Positions 8,839 to 19,150 of a DNA stretch of 64,000 bases are shown piece by piece; within the stretch, counting starts at the first letter, position 1; every line of letters begins with the position of its first letter. The translations under genes and the position numbers were made by a program. Location: positions 744,001 through 808,000 of the forward strand of contig NZ_SMTL01000002.1 in the NCBI RefSeq assembly GCF_004358025.1. Direction: 5' to 3'. The notes under the pieces were generated by a model. The model ran no database searches. It was given only the letters and a program-made list of their open reading frames with translations, and was not told the origin of the DNA. The DNA comes from Rhizobium deserti (GTDB taxonomy: Bacteria; Pseudomonadota; Alphaproteobacteria; Rhizobiales; Rhizobiaceae).

Positions 8839-10263
8839 TTAGGGCTTGCGGCCGGGAAAGACCATGGTGACCGTCAGTCCGGGTGCCTCGGCATTGGCCT
8901 CATCCGTGGCGGAAAGTTCCAGCGAGCCGCCATGCAGTTCCATGACGGCTTCGACCAAGGACAGCCCTAGGCCGGTGCCAGGCTTGGAGCGGCTCTCGTC
9001 GAGCCGGACGAACCGCTTAACCACTTCGACGCGCTTGTGCGCCGGTACGCCCGGCCCGTTGTCGCAGATGGAAAGCCGAAACGTGCCGCCGCTTCTCGAA
9101 AGCTTGACGACGATCTTCGGGTCGCCATTGCTTTCAACCGAATATTTGATGGCATTGTCGAGCAGGTTGAAGATCGCCTGGCCGACCAGCTCGCGATTGC
9201 CCTGCACGATCAGACCGGGCTCGATCTCGGTCACCAGTGCCAAGCCCGCTTCTTCCGCCACCGGCTCGTAAAGCTCGGCGCTGTCGGAGGAAATGGCCGA
9301 AAGATCGACCTCCGACATCTCGGCGGCAATCGACCCCGCCTCGACGCGTGAAATCATCAGAAGCGCGTTAAAAGTGCGAATCAACTGGTCCGACTCGGCG
9401 ATGATTCCTTCCAGCGCGTTGCGCCGCGCATCATCGCGCGTTTCGGCAATCGCATCGGCGGCCTTGTTGCGCAACCGCGTCAGGGGCGTCTTGAGGTCAT
9501 GCGCGATGTTGTCGGAGACCTGACGCAACCCCTCATTGAGCTTCTCGATGCGGCCAAGCATTGCGTTCAGCGAATCGGACAGGCGGTCGAACTCGTCGCC
9601 GGAACGGCCGACCGGCAGGCGCTGCGAGAGATCGCCGGCCATGATCTTCTGGCTGGCTGCCGACATGCGATCGATGCGTTTCAGCGCGTTGCGGCCGATC
9701 CCGAACCAGATGATCAGCGCACCAAGCCCCATGATCGCCAGCGCCACCATCAGGGCTCGGCGAACGATGCCGCGGAAACGGCCAGGATCACCGAGATCGC
9801 GTCCGACCATGATTCGTAAACCGTTATCCAGCTTCAGGACATTGGCCGTCGCCAGATGAAAACGTGGTCCGCCGACTTCGGCAAACGGCTCATAGCGGAA
9901 GGGGACATTCGTCCATCCCTCCTCGTTCAGCACGCCCGGCTGCACGGAAGCAACGTTGCCGGCAAGAATCTCGCCGTTGGGGCTGGCGATCACATACAGA
10001 TTGGCGCCGGGCTGTCGGGCGCGCCGCTCCATCATCCGCAGCAGAAGATTGATGCCGCCGCGCTCATAAGCGCGCTGGATATCAACGACCTCTTCCTGAA
10101 CCGCCTGACGCGTCTGCTGCGACAGCAGTCGTTCGGACATGGCCGTCACGTAGAAAACGAGAAAGGCTGCGCAGAGCGCAAAAAGCAGCATGTAGAGCGC
10201 CGACAGCCGAACGGCCGTAGACCGGAACATCAGTCGAGAGCGCCTGAAGAGGCGGGACAGCAA
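8839..10263 (-). CDS. Two-component sensor histidine kinase
   Basis: This 474-residue inner-membrane kinase pairs with the response regulator just upstream. It has a transmembrane helix at about 17-40, a periplasmic domain of about 125 residues, a second helix at about 168-190 (MVALAIMGLGALIIWFGIG), HAMP, then HisKA with His255 in NIAHDLKTPLTRL. The ATPase N, G1 and G2 boxes are visible ([29 protein letters not shown]). A TTG at 10263 has GAGGGG nine bases ahead and starts just after the regulator stop; an ATG 11 codons later is the alternative. The stimulus is unknown. The order degP, regulator, kinase, glnE suggests an envelope-stress role, which is inference. Confidence 0.9.
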   Translation of the reverse strand: MLSRLFRRSRLMFRSTAVRLSALYMLLFALCAAFLVFYVTAMSERLLSQQTRQAVQEEVVDIQRAYERGGINLLLRMMERRARQPGANLYVIASPNGEILAGNVASVQPGVLNEEGWTNVPFRYEPFAEVGGPRFHLATANVLKLDNGLRIMVGRDLGDPGRFRGIVRRALMVALAIMGLGALIIWFGIGRNALKRIDRMSAASQKIMAGDLSQRLPVGRSGDEFDRLSDSLNAMLGRIEKLNEGLRQVSDNIAHDLKTPLTRLRNKAADAIAETRDDARRNALEGIIAESDQLIRTFNALLMISRVEAGSIAAEMSEVDLSAISSDSAELYEPVAEEAGLALVTEIEPGLIVQGNRELVGQAIFNLLDNAIKYSVESNGDPKIVVKLSRSGGTFRLSICDNGPGVPAHKRVEVVKRFVRLDESRSKPGTGLGLSLVEAVMELHGGSLELSATDEANAEAPGLTVTMVFPGRKP

Positions 10264-10269
10264 GCGGAA

Positions 10270-11028
10270 TTACCCCTCGTCCTTGATCATATAGCCTGCG
10301 CCGCGAATGGTCTTCAGGAGCGGCTTGTCGAAGTCCTTTTCGATCTTCGAGCGCAAACGGGAGACATGCACGTCGATGACATTGGTCTGTGGATCGAAGT
10401 GGTAGTCCCAGACATGTTCGAGCAGCATGGTACGCGTCACCACCTGTCCGGCGTTCTTCATCAGATATTCGAGCAGGCGAAATTCGCGAGGCTGCAGCAG
10501 GATCTCCTTGCCGGCCCGCCGCACCTCGTGGGAAAGTCGGTCGAGCTCCAGGTCGCCGACGCGGTAGACCATGTCCTGCTCCGGCGTTCCCTTGCGCCGG
10601 CCGAGCACTTCGACCCGGGCAAGCAGCTCGGAAAATGCGTAGGGCTTGGGAAGATAATCGTCGCCGCCGGCGCGCAGGCCGGTCACCCGGTCGTCGACCT
10701 GACCGAGCGCGGACAGGATCAGAACCGGCGCATTGACGCCGCGCTTCCTCAGTTCGCTGATCACCGACAGGCCGTCGCGGCGCGGCAACATGCGGTCGAT
10801 GACCATCACGTCATAGGTGTTCTCGCTTCCCATGAAGAGGCCGCTCTCGCCATCGCTTGCATGGTCGACGACAATGCCGGCCTCCCGGAAAGCCTTGGTC
10901 ATATAGGCCGCAGCCTCGAGGTCGTCTTCAATCACCAGAATCTTCATGCGCGGGACAATAGCCTCGGCGGGCTTTTTTGCACCAGCGGAATCATCGGTGC
11001 CGGGTGAATGCGGAGAAATCATCTGCAT
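10270..11028 (-). CDS. OmpR-family response regulator
   Basis: This 252-residue protein has a receiver domain starting at MKILVIEDD (residue 28), phosphoacceptor Asp78 in YDVMVIDRMLP, a switch Lys in YLPKPY, and an OmpR/PhoB winged-helix DNA-binding domain (QPREFRLLEYLMKN, TNVIDVHVSRLRSK). Residues 1-27 are an unusual polar extension. It is kept because GGAG lies six bases before the ATG at 11028, whereas the internal Met28 has no good ribosome site. The cognate kinase follows after 6 bp. Target genes are unknown; the adjacent degP is an obvious candidate. Confidence 0.9.
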   Translation of the reverse strand: MQMISPHSPGTDDSAGAKKPAEAIVPRMKILVIEDDLEAAAYMTKAFREAGIVVDHASDGESGLFMGSENTYDVMVIDRMLPRRDGLSVISELRKRGVNAPVLILSALGQVDDRVTGLRAGGDDYLPKPYAFSELLARVEVLGRRKGTPEQDMVYRVGDLELDRLSHEVRRAGKEILLQPREFRLLEYLMKNAGQVVTRTMLLEHVWDYHFDPQTNVIDVHVSRLRSKIEKDFDKPLLKTIRGAGYMIKDEG

Positions 11029-11047
11029 CTGTCACTCCATTGAATGC

Positions 11048-11080
11048 GAAGGGCGCCGACCGTTGCCGGCGGCGCCCTTC
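11048..11080 (-). terminator. Strong hairpin between degP and the response regulator gene
   Basis: GAAGGGCGCCG (11048-11058) and CGGCGCCCTTC (11070-11080) pair perfectly over 11 bp. The hairpin lies 40 bp after the degP stop in the direction of transcription. No T-run follows, so it may attenuate or protect the messenger rather than end it. Confidence 0.5.
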
Positions 11081-11119
11081 GGATCATGGCGAGGAGGCTC
11101 AGCCTTCGTCGCGAGGGGT

Positions 11120-12703
11120 TCAGCCCTCGTTGATCGGCAGAGCCACGAAGCGGCTGGATCCGTTCGCCTCGACCTGGAACAGGGCGCGGGTGCGTCCATC
11201 TTTACGAGCCTGTTCGAGCACCTTGCCCACGTCGGCTGCAGTTTCCACCTTACGGTTGTTGACCGAAACGATCTTTTCGCCGTTCTTGAGCCCGCGGGCT
11301 GCGGCCTCGGAGTCCGGATCGACGTCAGTCACGGCAAGGCCGGAGCCGTCTTCGGCCGGAGCCACGGTGATACCGAGGCTGGCAAGCGCCTTGTCGGTCG
11401 ACGGAGCCGGCGCATCGGGCTGGCGGGTTTCCGCAGATGCGGCCTCATCGCTTGCCAGATTGCCAAGCGTCACGGGCAGCGTCTGCTGCTTGCCGTCACG
11501 CCACAGATCGACGTCCACCTTGGTGTTGGGGCCAAAGCCGGCAACACGCTTGGCAAGGTCTCGGGCATCCTTGATCGGCTGCCCATTGACGGCCGTGATC
11601 ACATCGCCTTCCTTGATGCCGGCCTTCTGGCCCGGCGAACCTTCCTGCGGAGCGACGACCAGCGCACCGGAGGCTTCCTTGAGGCCGAGCGAATCGGCAA
11701 TGTCCTTGTTGACGGGCTGGATCTGTACGCCGAGCCAGCCGCGTTCGACCTTGCCGTCCTTCTTGAGGTCCTCGATGACTTCCTTGGCCGTCGAAGCGGG
11801 GATGGCGAAGGCGATGCCGACATTGCCGCCGGACGGTGAGAAGATGGCGGTGTTGATGCCGACCACCTGGCCGTTGAGGTCGAAGGTCGGGCCACCCGAA
11901 TTGCCGCGGTTCACGGCAGCATCGACCTGGATGTAATCGTCATAGGGTCCGGAGCCGATATCGCGGCCACGGGCCGAAACGATGCCGGCGGTCACCGTGC
12001 CGCCAAGGCCGAAAGGATTGCCCACGGCAACGACCCAGTCGCCGACGCGAACCTTGGAATCATCGGCAAAGCCGACATAGGTGAACTTGCGGCTGGTGGC
12101 ATCCACCTTGAGGAGCGCCAGATCGGTGCGGGTATCCTTGCCGACAAGCTTGGCGTCGAGCTCGGTGCCGTCGTTCAGGACAACGGTATACGCCTGACCG
12201 TCGGAAACGACGTGGTTATTGGTCACCAGATAGCCGTCTTCGGAGATAAAGAAGCCGGAGCCCTGGGCGGTCGGACGCAGATGATGCGGCCGGCCGTCGG
12301 TTTGACCTTTACCGCGGTCGGCGCGATCCTGATTGCGGTTGGGACCGCTCTGGCCGTTCGGACCACCGGGGATCTGGCCGCCGAACTCCTTGAAGAAGCG
12401 CTTCAGCGGATGATCGTCAGGCAGTTCATCGAAGCCGCGACCGCCAAAATTGAACGAGAAATTGCTGTTGTCGTCGGAAACCGGTTGGGCGTCGGATTGC
12501 ACGCGGACCGAAACCACGGCAGGCGACACGGCCGAAACAACATCGGCAAAGCTCGGAGCCTGTGGCGCTGTAACCCTGACCGGTTCAGCAAAGGAGGACA
12601 TGACCTGGCCGGGAATGCCGGCGAAAAGCATGACGGCCGCAAGGCCAGCCACGGTGGAGGTCTTCAAGACCGTCTTCAGGGAAGGACGTCCAATTGTGCT
12701 CAT
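11120..12703 (-). CDS. degP: Periplasmic serine protease/chaperone, DegP/HtrA (Do) family
   Basis: This 527-residue envelope protease degrades or refolds damaged periplasmic proteins. It begins with a long signal sequence (TVAGLAAVMLFAG...SSFA), then a trypsin-like domain with His in VTNNHVV, Asp in RTDLALLKV and Ser in RGNSGGPTFDL. Two PDZ domains follow, with GWLGVQIQPV opening the first. The region between signal and protease is Gly/Asn/Arg-rich. The frame can begin at a TTG two codons earlier, but the ATG at 12703, with AGAAGG upstream, gives the usual MSTIG-type start. Placement between cycHJKL and the two-component genes matches rhizobial degP1 loci. Confidence 0.95.
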   Translation of the reverse strand: MSTIGRPSLKTVLKTSTVAGLAAVMLFAGIPGQVMSSFAEPVRVTAPQAPSFADVVSAVSPAVVSVRVQSDAQPVSDDNSNFSFNFGGRGFDELPDDHPLKRFFKEFGGQIPGGPNGQSGPNRNQDRADRGKGQTDGRPHHLRPTAQGSGFFISEDGYLVTNNHVVSDGQAYTVVLNDGTELDAKLVGKDTRTDLALLKVDATSRKFTYVGFADDSKVRVGDWVVAVGNPFGLGGTVTAGIVSARGRDIGSGPYDDYIQVDAAVNRGNSGGPTFDLNGQVVGINTAIFSPSGGNVGIAFAIPASTAKEVIEDLKKDGKVERGWLGVQIQPVNKDIADSLGLKEASGALVVAPQEGSPGQKAGIKEGDVITAVNGQPIKDARDLAKRVAGFGPNTKVDVDLWRDGKQQTLPVTLGNLASDEAASAETRQPDAPAPSTDKALASLGITVAPAEDGSGLAVTDVDPDSEAAARGLKNGEKIVSVNNRKVETAADVGKVLEQARKDGRTRALFQVEANGSSRFVALPINEG

Positions 12704-12849
12704 GTTCAAGCTACCTTCTTCTCTTCGTCACTCATGGGCCGGATCGGCCGGCGGGCGGTGGATGAGAGAGATATAGGGAGCTGCACGTTAACTGCAGGTG
12801 GCGGACGGATGAATTCTTGGTAATATTTGCCGAAGGAGCCGTTGCCCGG

Positions 12850-13347
12850 CTATTTCCTCAGAAGCTCGTCGATACGCGCCTGTTCCTCGGCGCTCAGGGC
12901 CGCCACCGTGCGCTGGCTCGGCCGGGTGCGGATGAAGACGATAATTGCGCCTGCACCGATCAGCAGCAGCAAACCAGGCGCCGCCCATAGGACGATCGTT
13001 TTGGCGCCGAGGCGAGGATTGAGAAGCACGAACTCACCGTAGCGGGATACGACATAGTCGATGACCTGCCGATCCGTGTCGCCATTGGTGATCCGCTCGC
13101 GCACGAGAATCCGTAGGTCGCGGGCAAGATCCGCATTGCTGTCGTCGATCGACTGGTTCTGGCAGACCATGCAGCGCAGCTGCGCCGAAATTGCGCGCGC
13201 CCTCTGCTCGAGCGCCGGGTCAGCCAGGACCTCGTTTGGGTTGACCGCGAAGGCCGGAAGGGGCCCAAGGAACACGAAAAGAACAAGCAGCAACGTCGCC
13301 AGAAGGCCGGGATTTGCCAAGGCAGGCCTTGCTTCTCCTCCCGTCAT
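12850..13347 (-). CDS. cycL: Cytochrome c maturation protein CycL/CcmH
   Basis: This 165-residue protein is the thiol-redox subunit of the haem ligation complex, keeping apocytochrome c cysteines reduced. A signal helix spans about residues 15-34, the redox motif is LRCMVCQNQ with Cys59 and Cys62, and a C-terminal anchor helix ([21 protein letters not shown]) follows. The reading frame continues far upstream, but the ATG at 13347 overlaps the cycK stop as ATGA and gives the expected N-terminus. It is the last gene of cycHJKL. Confidence 0.96.
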   Translation of the reverse strand: MTGGEARPALANPGLLATLLLVLFVFLGPLPAFAVNPNEVLADPALEQRARAISAQLRCMVCQNQSIDDSNADLARDLRILVRERITNGDTDRQVIDYVVSRYGEFVLLNPRLGAKTIVLWAAPGLLLLIGAGAIIVFIRTRPSQRTVAALSAEEQARIDELLRK

Positions 13348-15332
13348 TCCGCAGCCTCCAGCCTTGGCCGTGCAGCCTTCGCCCGACGGCTCGGTGCGCC
13401 GACTCTCAGCCGCCGGTCCGACAGCGAAACAAAGCCGCCGAACATCATGACGAGCGCACCGCCCCATATGCACAGGATGAAGGGCTTCCACCAGATGCGA
13501 ACAACAATGCCGCCGCCATCCATCGCGTCACCCAGCGAAACGTAGAGCTGGCTTGCGCCGAAGCTCAGTATGCCAGCCTCGGTCGTCGGCATGCGGCGCG
13601 CCGTATAGAGCCGCTTCGCCGACCAGACGTCGGCAACCGTCACGCCGCCTCGGGCCACGGTGAAATGGCCGCGGCTTTCGGTATAGTTCGGCCCCACCGC
13701 ATCGCGCATGCCATCGAAGGTCAGCGAATAACCGCCCGCATCGACGGAGGCGCCAGGCTTCATTTCCACCACCGTCTCGGTGCCGAACGTGGTGGCGGAG
13801 ACGATCCCAAGCACCGTGACCCCCAGTCCGAAATGACCGATGGCTGCGCCGAAGGCGGAGCGCGGCAGGCCAGCCAGGCGTCTCACCGCGACCGAAAACT
13901 TCGCCTTGCCGAAACCGCCGCGATGCCAAAGATCGGCGAGCGCACCGAACATGCCCCAGAAGCCGAGCGCCAGCCCGAAGATCGCCATGACCGGGCCGCC
14001 ATGCTGGGCGTAATAGAAGGCGAGCCCGGCCAGCAGCGCAAGTCCTGCAAATGCATAGAGACGCTGAAAGGCGCCCAGAAGGTCGCCACGCTTCCAGGCG
14101 AGCATCGGGCCAAACGGCACGACGACGAGAAGCGGCAGCATCAGCAGTCCGAAGGTCATGTTGAAGAAGGGCGCGCCGACGGAGATCTTCTCGCCGGTCA
14201 GCGTTTCCAGCACCAGCGGATAAAGCGTGCCCGTCAGCACGGTCGCGGTCGCCACCGTCAGGATCAGGTTGTTGAGCACCAGCGCGCCTTCGCGTGAGAT
14301 CGGCGCGAAGATGCCGCCCGCCTTCAGCATCGGCGCTCGCCAGGCAAACAGGGCGAAGGCGCCGCCGATGAACAGGGCAAGGATGCATAAAATGAAGATG
14401 CCGCGCGTCGGATCGGTTGCGAAAGCGTGCACGGAGGTCAGGACGCCGGAGCGCACCAGGAAGGTGCCGAGCAGCGACAGCGAGAAGGTCATGATGGCGA
14501 GCAGCACGGTCCAGATCTTCAGCGCCTCGCGTTTTTCCATCACCAGCGCCGAGTGCAGGAGCGCTGTGCCGGCAAGCCAGGGCATGAAGGAGGCGTTCTC
14601 GACGGGGTCCCAGAACCACCATCCGCCCCAGCCGAGCTCGTAATAGGCCCAGTAGGAGCCCATGGCGATGCCGGCGGTGAGGCAAGTCCAGGCGGCGAGC
14701 GTCCATGGCCGCACCCAGCGCGCCCAGGCGGCATCGATGCGCCCATCGATCAGGGCCGCCACGGCAAAGGAAAATGACACCGAAAAGCCGACATAGCCGA
14801 GATAAAGCAGCGGCGGGTGGATGGCGAGGCCCAGGTCCTGCAGCACAGGATTGAGATCCTGCCCTTCGGCCGGCGCCGGGTTGAGGCGCAGGAAGGGGTT
14901 GGACGTCAGGAGGATGAAAAACAGAAAAGCCGTGGCGATCCAGGCCTGCACGGCAAGCACATTCGCCTTCAGGGTTTCAGGAAGGTTTCGCCCGAAAACG
15001 GCGACCAGAGCGCTGAAAAACGTCAGGATCAGCAGCCAGAGCATCATAGAGCCTTCGTGATTGCCCCAGACGCCGGAATATTTGTAGATCATCGGCATCA
15101 GCGAATGGGAGTTTTCCCAGACATTCATCACCGAGAAATCCGAGACCGCATAGGCCCAGGTGAGTGCGCCGAAGGACAAGGTGACCAGCAGAAACAAGGT
15201 GAGCGAGCCGGTCGTCGCGAGCGTCATCAGGGCCATGTCGCCCCGCCGAGCACCGATCATCGGCATGACCGACACGATCAGCGCCGTCGCCAGCGCCAGC
15301 ACCAGGGCATAATGGCCGATCTCGATGATCAT
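13344..15332 (-). CDS. cycK: Haem lyase subunit CycK/CcmF
   Basis: This 662-residue multi-spanning membrane protein carries the ligation activity that joins haem to apocytochrome c. It contains the tryptophan-rich haem-binding signature [17 protein letters not shown] and many hydrophobic segments, and its length agrees with CcmF. It starts in an ATGA overlap with the cycJ stop and ends in an ATGA overlap with the cycL start, showing tight translational coupling. Mutants in such operons lose all c-type cytochromes and, in Rhizobium leguminosarum, are affected in siderophore iron uptake (established for cycHJKL). Confidence 0.97.
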   Translation of the reverse strand: MIIEIGHYALVLALATALIVSVMPMIGARRGDMALMTLATTGSLTLFLLVTLSFGALTWAYAVSDFSVMNVWENSHSLMPMIYKYSGVWGNHEGSMMLWLLILTFFSALVAVFGRNLPETLKANVLAVQAWIATAFLFFILLTSNPFLRLNPAPAEGQDLNPVLQDLGLAIHPPLLYLGYVGFSVSFSFAVAALIDGRIDAAWARWVRPWTLAAWTCLTAGIAMGSYWAYYELGWGGWWFWDPVENASFMPWLAGTALLHSALVMEKREALKIWTVLLAIMTFSLSLLGTFLVRSGVLTSVHAFATDPTRGIFILCILALFIGGAFALFAWRAPMLKAGGIFAPISREGALVLNNLILTVATATVLTGTLYPLVLETLTGEKISVGAPFFNMTFGLLMLPLLVVVPFGPMLAWKRGDLLGAFQRLYAFAGLALLAGLAFYYAQHGGPVMAIFGLALGFWGMFGALADLWHRGGFGKAKFSVAVRRLAGLPRSAFGAAIGHFGLGVTVLGIVSATTFGTETVVEMKPGASVDAGGYSLTFDGMRDAVGPNYTESRGHFTVARGGVTVADVWSAKRLYTARRMPTTEAGILSFGASQLYVSLGDAMDGGGIVVRIWWKPFILCIWGGALVMMFGGFVSLSDRRLRVGAPSRRAKAARPRLEAAE

Positions 15333-15808
15333 CGCGTCGCCACTCCCTTGTCCTGATTGCCCTGAGGCCCTTGGCCTTCCTTCCAGACGCCATCCTTCTT
15401 CAGCCGGTCGGCGACTTCCTTGGGCATATAGTTCTCGTCATGCTTGGCCAGCACGCTGTCGGCCACAAAGCCGTGCGTCGCGGCATCGAAGGCACCTTCG
15501 GTAACGACGCCCTGCCCTTCACGGAATAGGTCGGGGAGAATGCCCGTATAGGTCACCGGAACATTGCCAGTCCCGTCGGTCACGGTGAAGCTGACCGTCG
15601 AACCCTGGCCGCGTTTGACCGAACCTTCCGCCACCAGCCCGCCCAGCCTGATGCGCGTCCCGGGCTTGAGATCGGCCTTGGCGATATCGGCCGGCATGAA
15701 GAAATAGGCGACCGATTGGCTGAAGGCAAACATGACCAGCAGCACCGCCGCAATGATGAAGCTCATGCCGCCGCCGATCACCGCCAGGCGCTTCTGTTTG
15801 CGGGTCAT
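15329..15808 (-). CDS. cycJ: Haem chaperone CycJ/CcmE
   Basis: This 159-residue periplasmic, membrane-anchored protein accepts haem covalently and passes it to the ligation complex. It has a positive N-terminus (MTRKQKR), one transmembrane helix, a beta-barrel OB-fold region, and the haem-binding His123 in [11 protein letters not shown] with Tyr127 nearby. A longer open frame reads 128 codons further upstream, but that stretch is the wrong frame of cycH; the ATG at 15808 overlaps the cycH stop as ATGA. Confidence 0.97.
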   Translation of the reverse strand: MTRKQKRLAVIGGGMSFIIAAVLLVMFAFSQSVAYFFMPADIAKADLKPGTRIRLGGLVAEGSVKRGQGSTVSFTVTDGTGNVPVTYTGILPDLFREGQGVVTEGAFDAATHGFVADSVLAKHDENYMPKEVADRLKKDGVWKEGQGPQGNQDKGVATR

Positions 15809-16977
15809 TGGGTCACTCCCTCGCGATCGGCGCCTTTGACGGCAAGTCCCATCTCCGTCGCCAGGGCAACGAGCTGCTGCCCTTCGCGGCCGGCGGCGGG
15901 GAAGCGGGCAAGGCCTTGATCGAGCGCCTCCTGCGCTTTCGGCTTGTCGCCCAGCACCGAATAGGAGCGCACCAGCCGCAGCCAGCCTTCCAGATTGTCG
16001 GGATCTTCCTTCAGGCGCGCCGCAAGGCTTTCCACCATGCCGCGGATCATCGTCTGACGGTCGCCCTGCGACATGTCCTGCGCCGCGGCAACGTCCTGCG
16101 AGGTCGGGTTGCCGGGTGCCCGGGACGGCGCGTCGGCCGGTTTGGTCTCGCCGCCATTCTTGGCAATATGCTCGTTGAGGAGCGGCATCCACGGCGCATC
16201 GGGCGGCGATTTCCCGGCGATTTCCTCAAAAACCGCCTTGGCCTCCGCGGCTCTTCCCGCCTGTTCCAGCCCCAGTCCGAGGTAGAAGCGGGGGCGCGGA
16301 TTGTCGGGATCGAGCTTTGCCGCCTGTTCGAACGAGGCGCGCGCCTCCTCCGTCACGATCCCGTCGTTCAAGGTCACCAGCGTCTCGCCAAGACCGGACT
16401 GGCGCGCAGCATTGGGGCCGAGGATGCGGATCGCGTTGCGGAACGCCATTTCGGCATCGCCGAAGCGCGAGGTGCGGAAATAGATCGGGGCCAGCAGGTC
16501 CCATCCGCCACCGTCGTTCGGGTCTTCGGCCAGATGCCGTTCCGCCTTGGCCACCAGAAGTGCCAGATTGCTGCCGGGATCGGCCAGACGCGCTTCGAGC
16601 GGCTGGTCCGGCAGACCTGGATTGCCCAGTCCCAAGTAAAGACAGAGCCCCAGCGCCGGCGGCAGCAGGGTGACGATTGCCGTCGCGATCCGATGCCGCA
16701 CCGGCCCCTGTACGGACGTCGGATCGCCCCCGTCGCCAGCCGCGGCCGCGATCAGCCGGCGGCCGATCTCGGCGCGCGCATATTCGGCCTCTTCCGCGCC
16801 GATCAGGCCCTGCGCCCGGTCCCGCTGCAGTTCCTTGAGCTGGTCCCGGTAGACTTCGACCTCACCGGCACGCTTTCCCGAGGCCGCTTGCGACCGTCGC
16901 GCCAAAGGCACGAGGAGGCTGGCCGCAACGGCCGCCGTCAGGAGCGCAAGGATAATCCATAATACCATAGGTCCCAT
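15805..16977 (-). CDS. cycH: Cytochrome c maturation protein CycH/CcmI
   Basis: This protein of about 390 residues presents apocytochrome c to the ligation complex. It has an N-terminal membrane helix ([19 protein letters not shown]), a cytoplasmic loop with [14 protein letters not shown], a second helix ([21 protein letters not shown]), and periplasmic TPR repeats to the C-terminus. The start may be the ATG at 16977 or the one three codons later (16968); the upstream part of the open frame is not family-like. It is the first gene of the overlapping cycHJKL unit. Confidence 0.93.
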   Translation of the reverse strand: MGPMVLWIILALLTAAVAASLLVPLARRSQAASGKRAGEVEVYRDQLKELQRDRAQGLIGAEEAEYARAEIGRRLIAAAAGDGGDPTSVQGPVRHRIATAIVTLLPPALGLCLYLGLGNPGLPDQPLEARLADPGSNLALLVAKAERHLAEDPNDGGGWDLLAPIYFRTSRFGDAEMAFRNAIRILGPNAARQSGLGETLVTLNDGIVTEEARASFEQAAKLDPDNPRPRFYLGLGLEQAGRAAEAKAVFEEIAGKSPPDAPWMPLLNEHIAKNGGETKPADAPSRAPGNPTSQDVAAAQDMSQGDRQTMIRGMVESLAARLKEDPDNLEGWLRLVRSYSVLGDKPKAQEALDQGLARFPAAGREGQQLVALATEMGLAVKGADREGVTQ

Positions 16978-17065
16978 TACTTCACTGGGCCGCGCTTTCC
17001 AACTGTCGAGCCGGTGTTGACGCGAATTTGAGGCGTTTGGCCGCAAGTGCCGCCGCTGCCGCGTC

Positions 17066-17497
17066 TCAGGTGAGCGGGGTCCATGTGCCGTCGGGATTGC
17101 GGCAGGCCGCGCCGCGGGCGATCATGTCCTTGCCCTTGACGGTTACCGTGTGACGATATTGCCGGCAGTTCTGGGCCCCCACCTGGAAAGGCGCATTGGC
17201 AATGACCTCGCCGCCGGCATCATTGCCCTTCCAGGAAATCGCCTGTCCTCCGGCCGTCGCTTCGAGCGCCCGGTATTCCGCTTCGAGCGCCCGCGAACGG
17301 TCGCTGCTCGTAAGCTCGGCGCCGCTGCGCCCGACAATGCCGCCCTGCAGCGCCGTAATGTAGGCGGCCGAGGCGGACGGGCGAGGCGAGATGAGGCTGC
17401 GCGATCCTCCTGCGGCACCAGAAGCCGTATTGCAGCTCGCCAGCACATGCGCGGCAAGCAGCAGGCAGGTAGTGTTCCGGAAGCTGGCAAATCGCAT
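17066..17497 (-). CDS. Small surface-antigen-like lipoprotein
   Basis: The 143-residue product has an N-terminal signal with lipobox LASC (residues 20-23), so a lipid-anchored envelope protein is predicted. The remainder contains SRALEAEYRALE and ends with a pattern (GAQNCRQYRHTVTVKGKD...ACRNPDGTWTPL) typical of rickettsial 17-kDa surface antigen-like lipoproteins common in rhizobia. Two cysteines in the mature part could form a disulfide. The frame extends upstream from a non-ATG start, but the lipobox distance supports the ATG at 17497. It sits 88 bp upstream of cycH and may share transcription. Its function is unknown. Confidence 0.75.
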   Translation of the reverse strand: MRFASFRNTTCLLLAAHVLASCNTASGAAGGSRSLISPRPSASAAYITALQGGIVGRSGAELTSSDRSRALEAEYRALEATAGGQAISWKGNDAGGEVIANAPFQVGAQNCRQYRHTVTVKGKDMIARGAACRNPDGTWTPLT

Positions 17498-17734
17498 GGT
17501 GGCTCGAACCGGTTTCGGGCGGAAGGTATAAAATGTCCTACCGGCAGAGCTCGCCTTGAGGAGTGGCATCATTATGGCGCCACGCTCAGAAGATAGAAAT
17601 GCAGCAATCGTTTCATCTCCTTGTATCCGCTCGTCCGGCTAATATCGATTTAGATATGGAAGATATAGCAGGCGATGCACCAGTCCAGCATCTGCCGCAG
17701 CAAGTGTGCGTCCGTTGCCCATCAGCCACACATG

Positions 17735-19141
17735 TCACGCCGCATCCTTGGCCAGTCCGGGCAGCAGCAGCTTTGCCCTCAACCCGCCATGCGTGCCGCG
17801 CCCCAGTTCCAGCTGGCCTTGGTATTCGGTGGTGATTTCGCGCACGATCGACAGGCCGAGGCCGGCACCGGGCTTGCTTTCGTCGAGCCTGCGGCCACGC
17901 TTCAAGGCTTCCCGGATCTGGTCCGGCTCGAGACCTGGACCGTCATCCTCGATGGTCATTTCGATCCAGTAGCGCCGGGCTGCCTCCGTCTCGTCTCCCG
18001 AGGGGGCCGAGGCCGGCGTTGCCGTGATCCAGACACCGGTCTTGCAGAACCGGCTGGCGTTTTCCAGGAGATTGCCGATGGTTTCTTCCACGTCCTGCTG
18101 CTCCATGGCGAGCGCCACGATGGCAGGAAAAACCGTGAGGTGAAACTCCTTGTCCGGATTGAGGCGGCGGATCACCCGCACCAGCCGCTCCAGGACCGGC
18201 TCGACCTCGGTACGGGCCAGCAGCGATTCCCGCTGGGCGGCAATGCGCGCCCGGTTGAGATAGGATTGCACCTGCGCCTGCATCGCCTCGGCCTGCGAAC
18301 GCACCAGGTCGGATTGCACCTTGTCCAGCATGCGCGCTTCGTTGAGCAGCACGGCGATCGGGGTCTTCAATGAATGGGCCAGGTTGCCCACCTGCATGCG
18401 GGCTCGCTCGACGATGCGCCGATTGCTTTCGATCAGCGCGTTGATGTCGTTGGCAAGAGGCATGATCTCGCGCGGGAATTCACCTTCCAGCCTTTCGGCA
18501 TCGCCGCGCCTGACCTTGTCCAGCGACCGGCGCGCGGCGTCGAGCGGCTGCAGTCCGTAAAGAATGGCAAGCCCGTTCACCGCCAGGCTCCCGAAACCGA
18601 ACACCGCCAGCGCAATATAAAGATTGCGCGAGAATGCCTGGATATCGTCCTCGACGACGGAAAGATTACCGGAAACCCGGAAACGTGCTGCCCGTCCCTC
18701 GCCGTCGAGCACCACTTCCGTTTCGGCAACCAGGACATGGTTCTTGAACGCATCGGTGGCCGGATAGAACCGCTCATAGCGGTTGTTGAAGGGCACTGTC
18801 AGAATGGAAGGAACGCTGATGTTGGATGTGCCGAGCGAGGATGAGGAAAGCGGCGTCGCCGCGAATGTACCGAGCGGCTCGATGATCCAGTACCACCCGG
18901 TTTCGGGCTGCGAAAATCGCAGGTCGCCGAGCTGCGGGCTGCCGGAAAGCTTGTTGTCGTCGCCGATCGTGATCGAGTTGATGACATTATAAAGCTGCGC
19001 CCGAAGCAGGTCTGTGAAGGCGCGCTCCGCCGATTGCCGGTAGAGCTGCGAAATGACGATCGCGATCACCACCAGGGCAAATGCCGACCAGAGCGTCGCC
19101 AGCATCAACACGCGGGCAGTCAGCGATCTTGGACCGATCAT
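17735..19141 (-). CDS. feuQ: Sensor histidine kinase FeuQ (PhoQ-like)
   Basis: This 468-residue inner-membrane kinase has transmembrane helices near 10-33 and 175-197 enclosing a periplasmic domain, a HAMP linker, and His256 in NLAHSLKTPIAVLL. The ATP-binding domain carries NLLENASRF, DDGPGLEPDQ and GAGLGLSIV. FeuQ is the partner of FeuP in rhizobia, where the pair was tied to high-affinity iron uptake in R. leguminosarum and to osmoadaptation and cyclic glucan export in Sinorhizobium meliloti. The gene begins 9 bp after the feuP stop. The name rests on domain make-up and on linkage to feuP, feuN and cycHJKL. Confidence 0.88.
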   Translation of the reverse strand: MIGPRSLTARVLMLATLWSAFALVVIAIVISQLYRQSAERAFTDLLRAQLYNVINSITIGDDNKLSGSPQLGDLRFSQPETGWYWIIEPLGTFAATPLSSSSLGTSNISVPSILTVPFNNRYERFYPATDAFKNHVLVAETEVVLDGEGRAARFRVSGNLSVVEDDIQAFSRNLYIALAVFGFGSLAVNGLAILYGLQPLDAARRSLDKVRRGDAERLEGEFPREIMPLANDINALIESNRRIVERARMQVGNLAHSLKTPIAVLLNEARMLDKVQSDLVRSQAEAMQAQVQSYLNRARIAAQRESLLARTEVEPVLERLVRVIRRLNPDKEFHLTVFPAIVALAMEQQDVEETIGNLLENASRFCKTGVWITATPASAPSGDETEAARRYWIEMTIEDDGPGLEPDQIREALKRGRRLDESKPGAGLGLSIVREITTEYQGQLELGRGTHGGLRAKLLLPGLAKDAA

Positions 19142-19150
19142 CTTGAGTCC

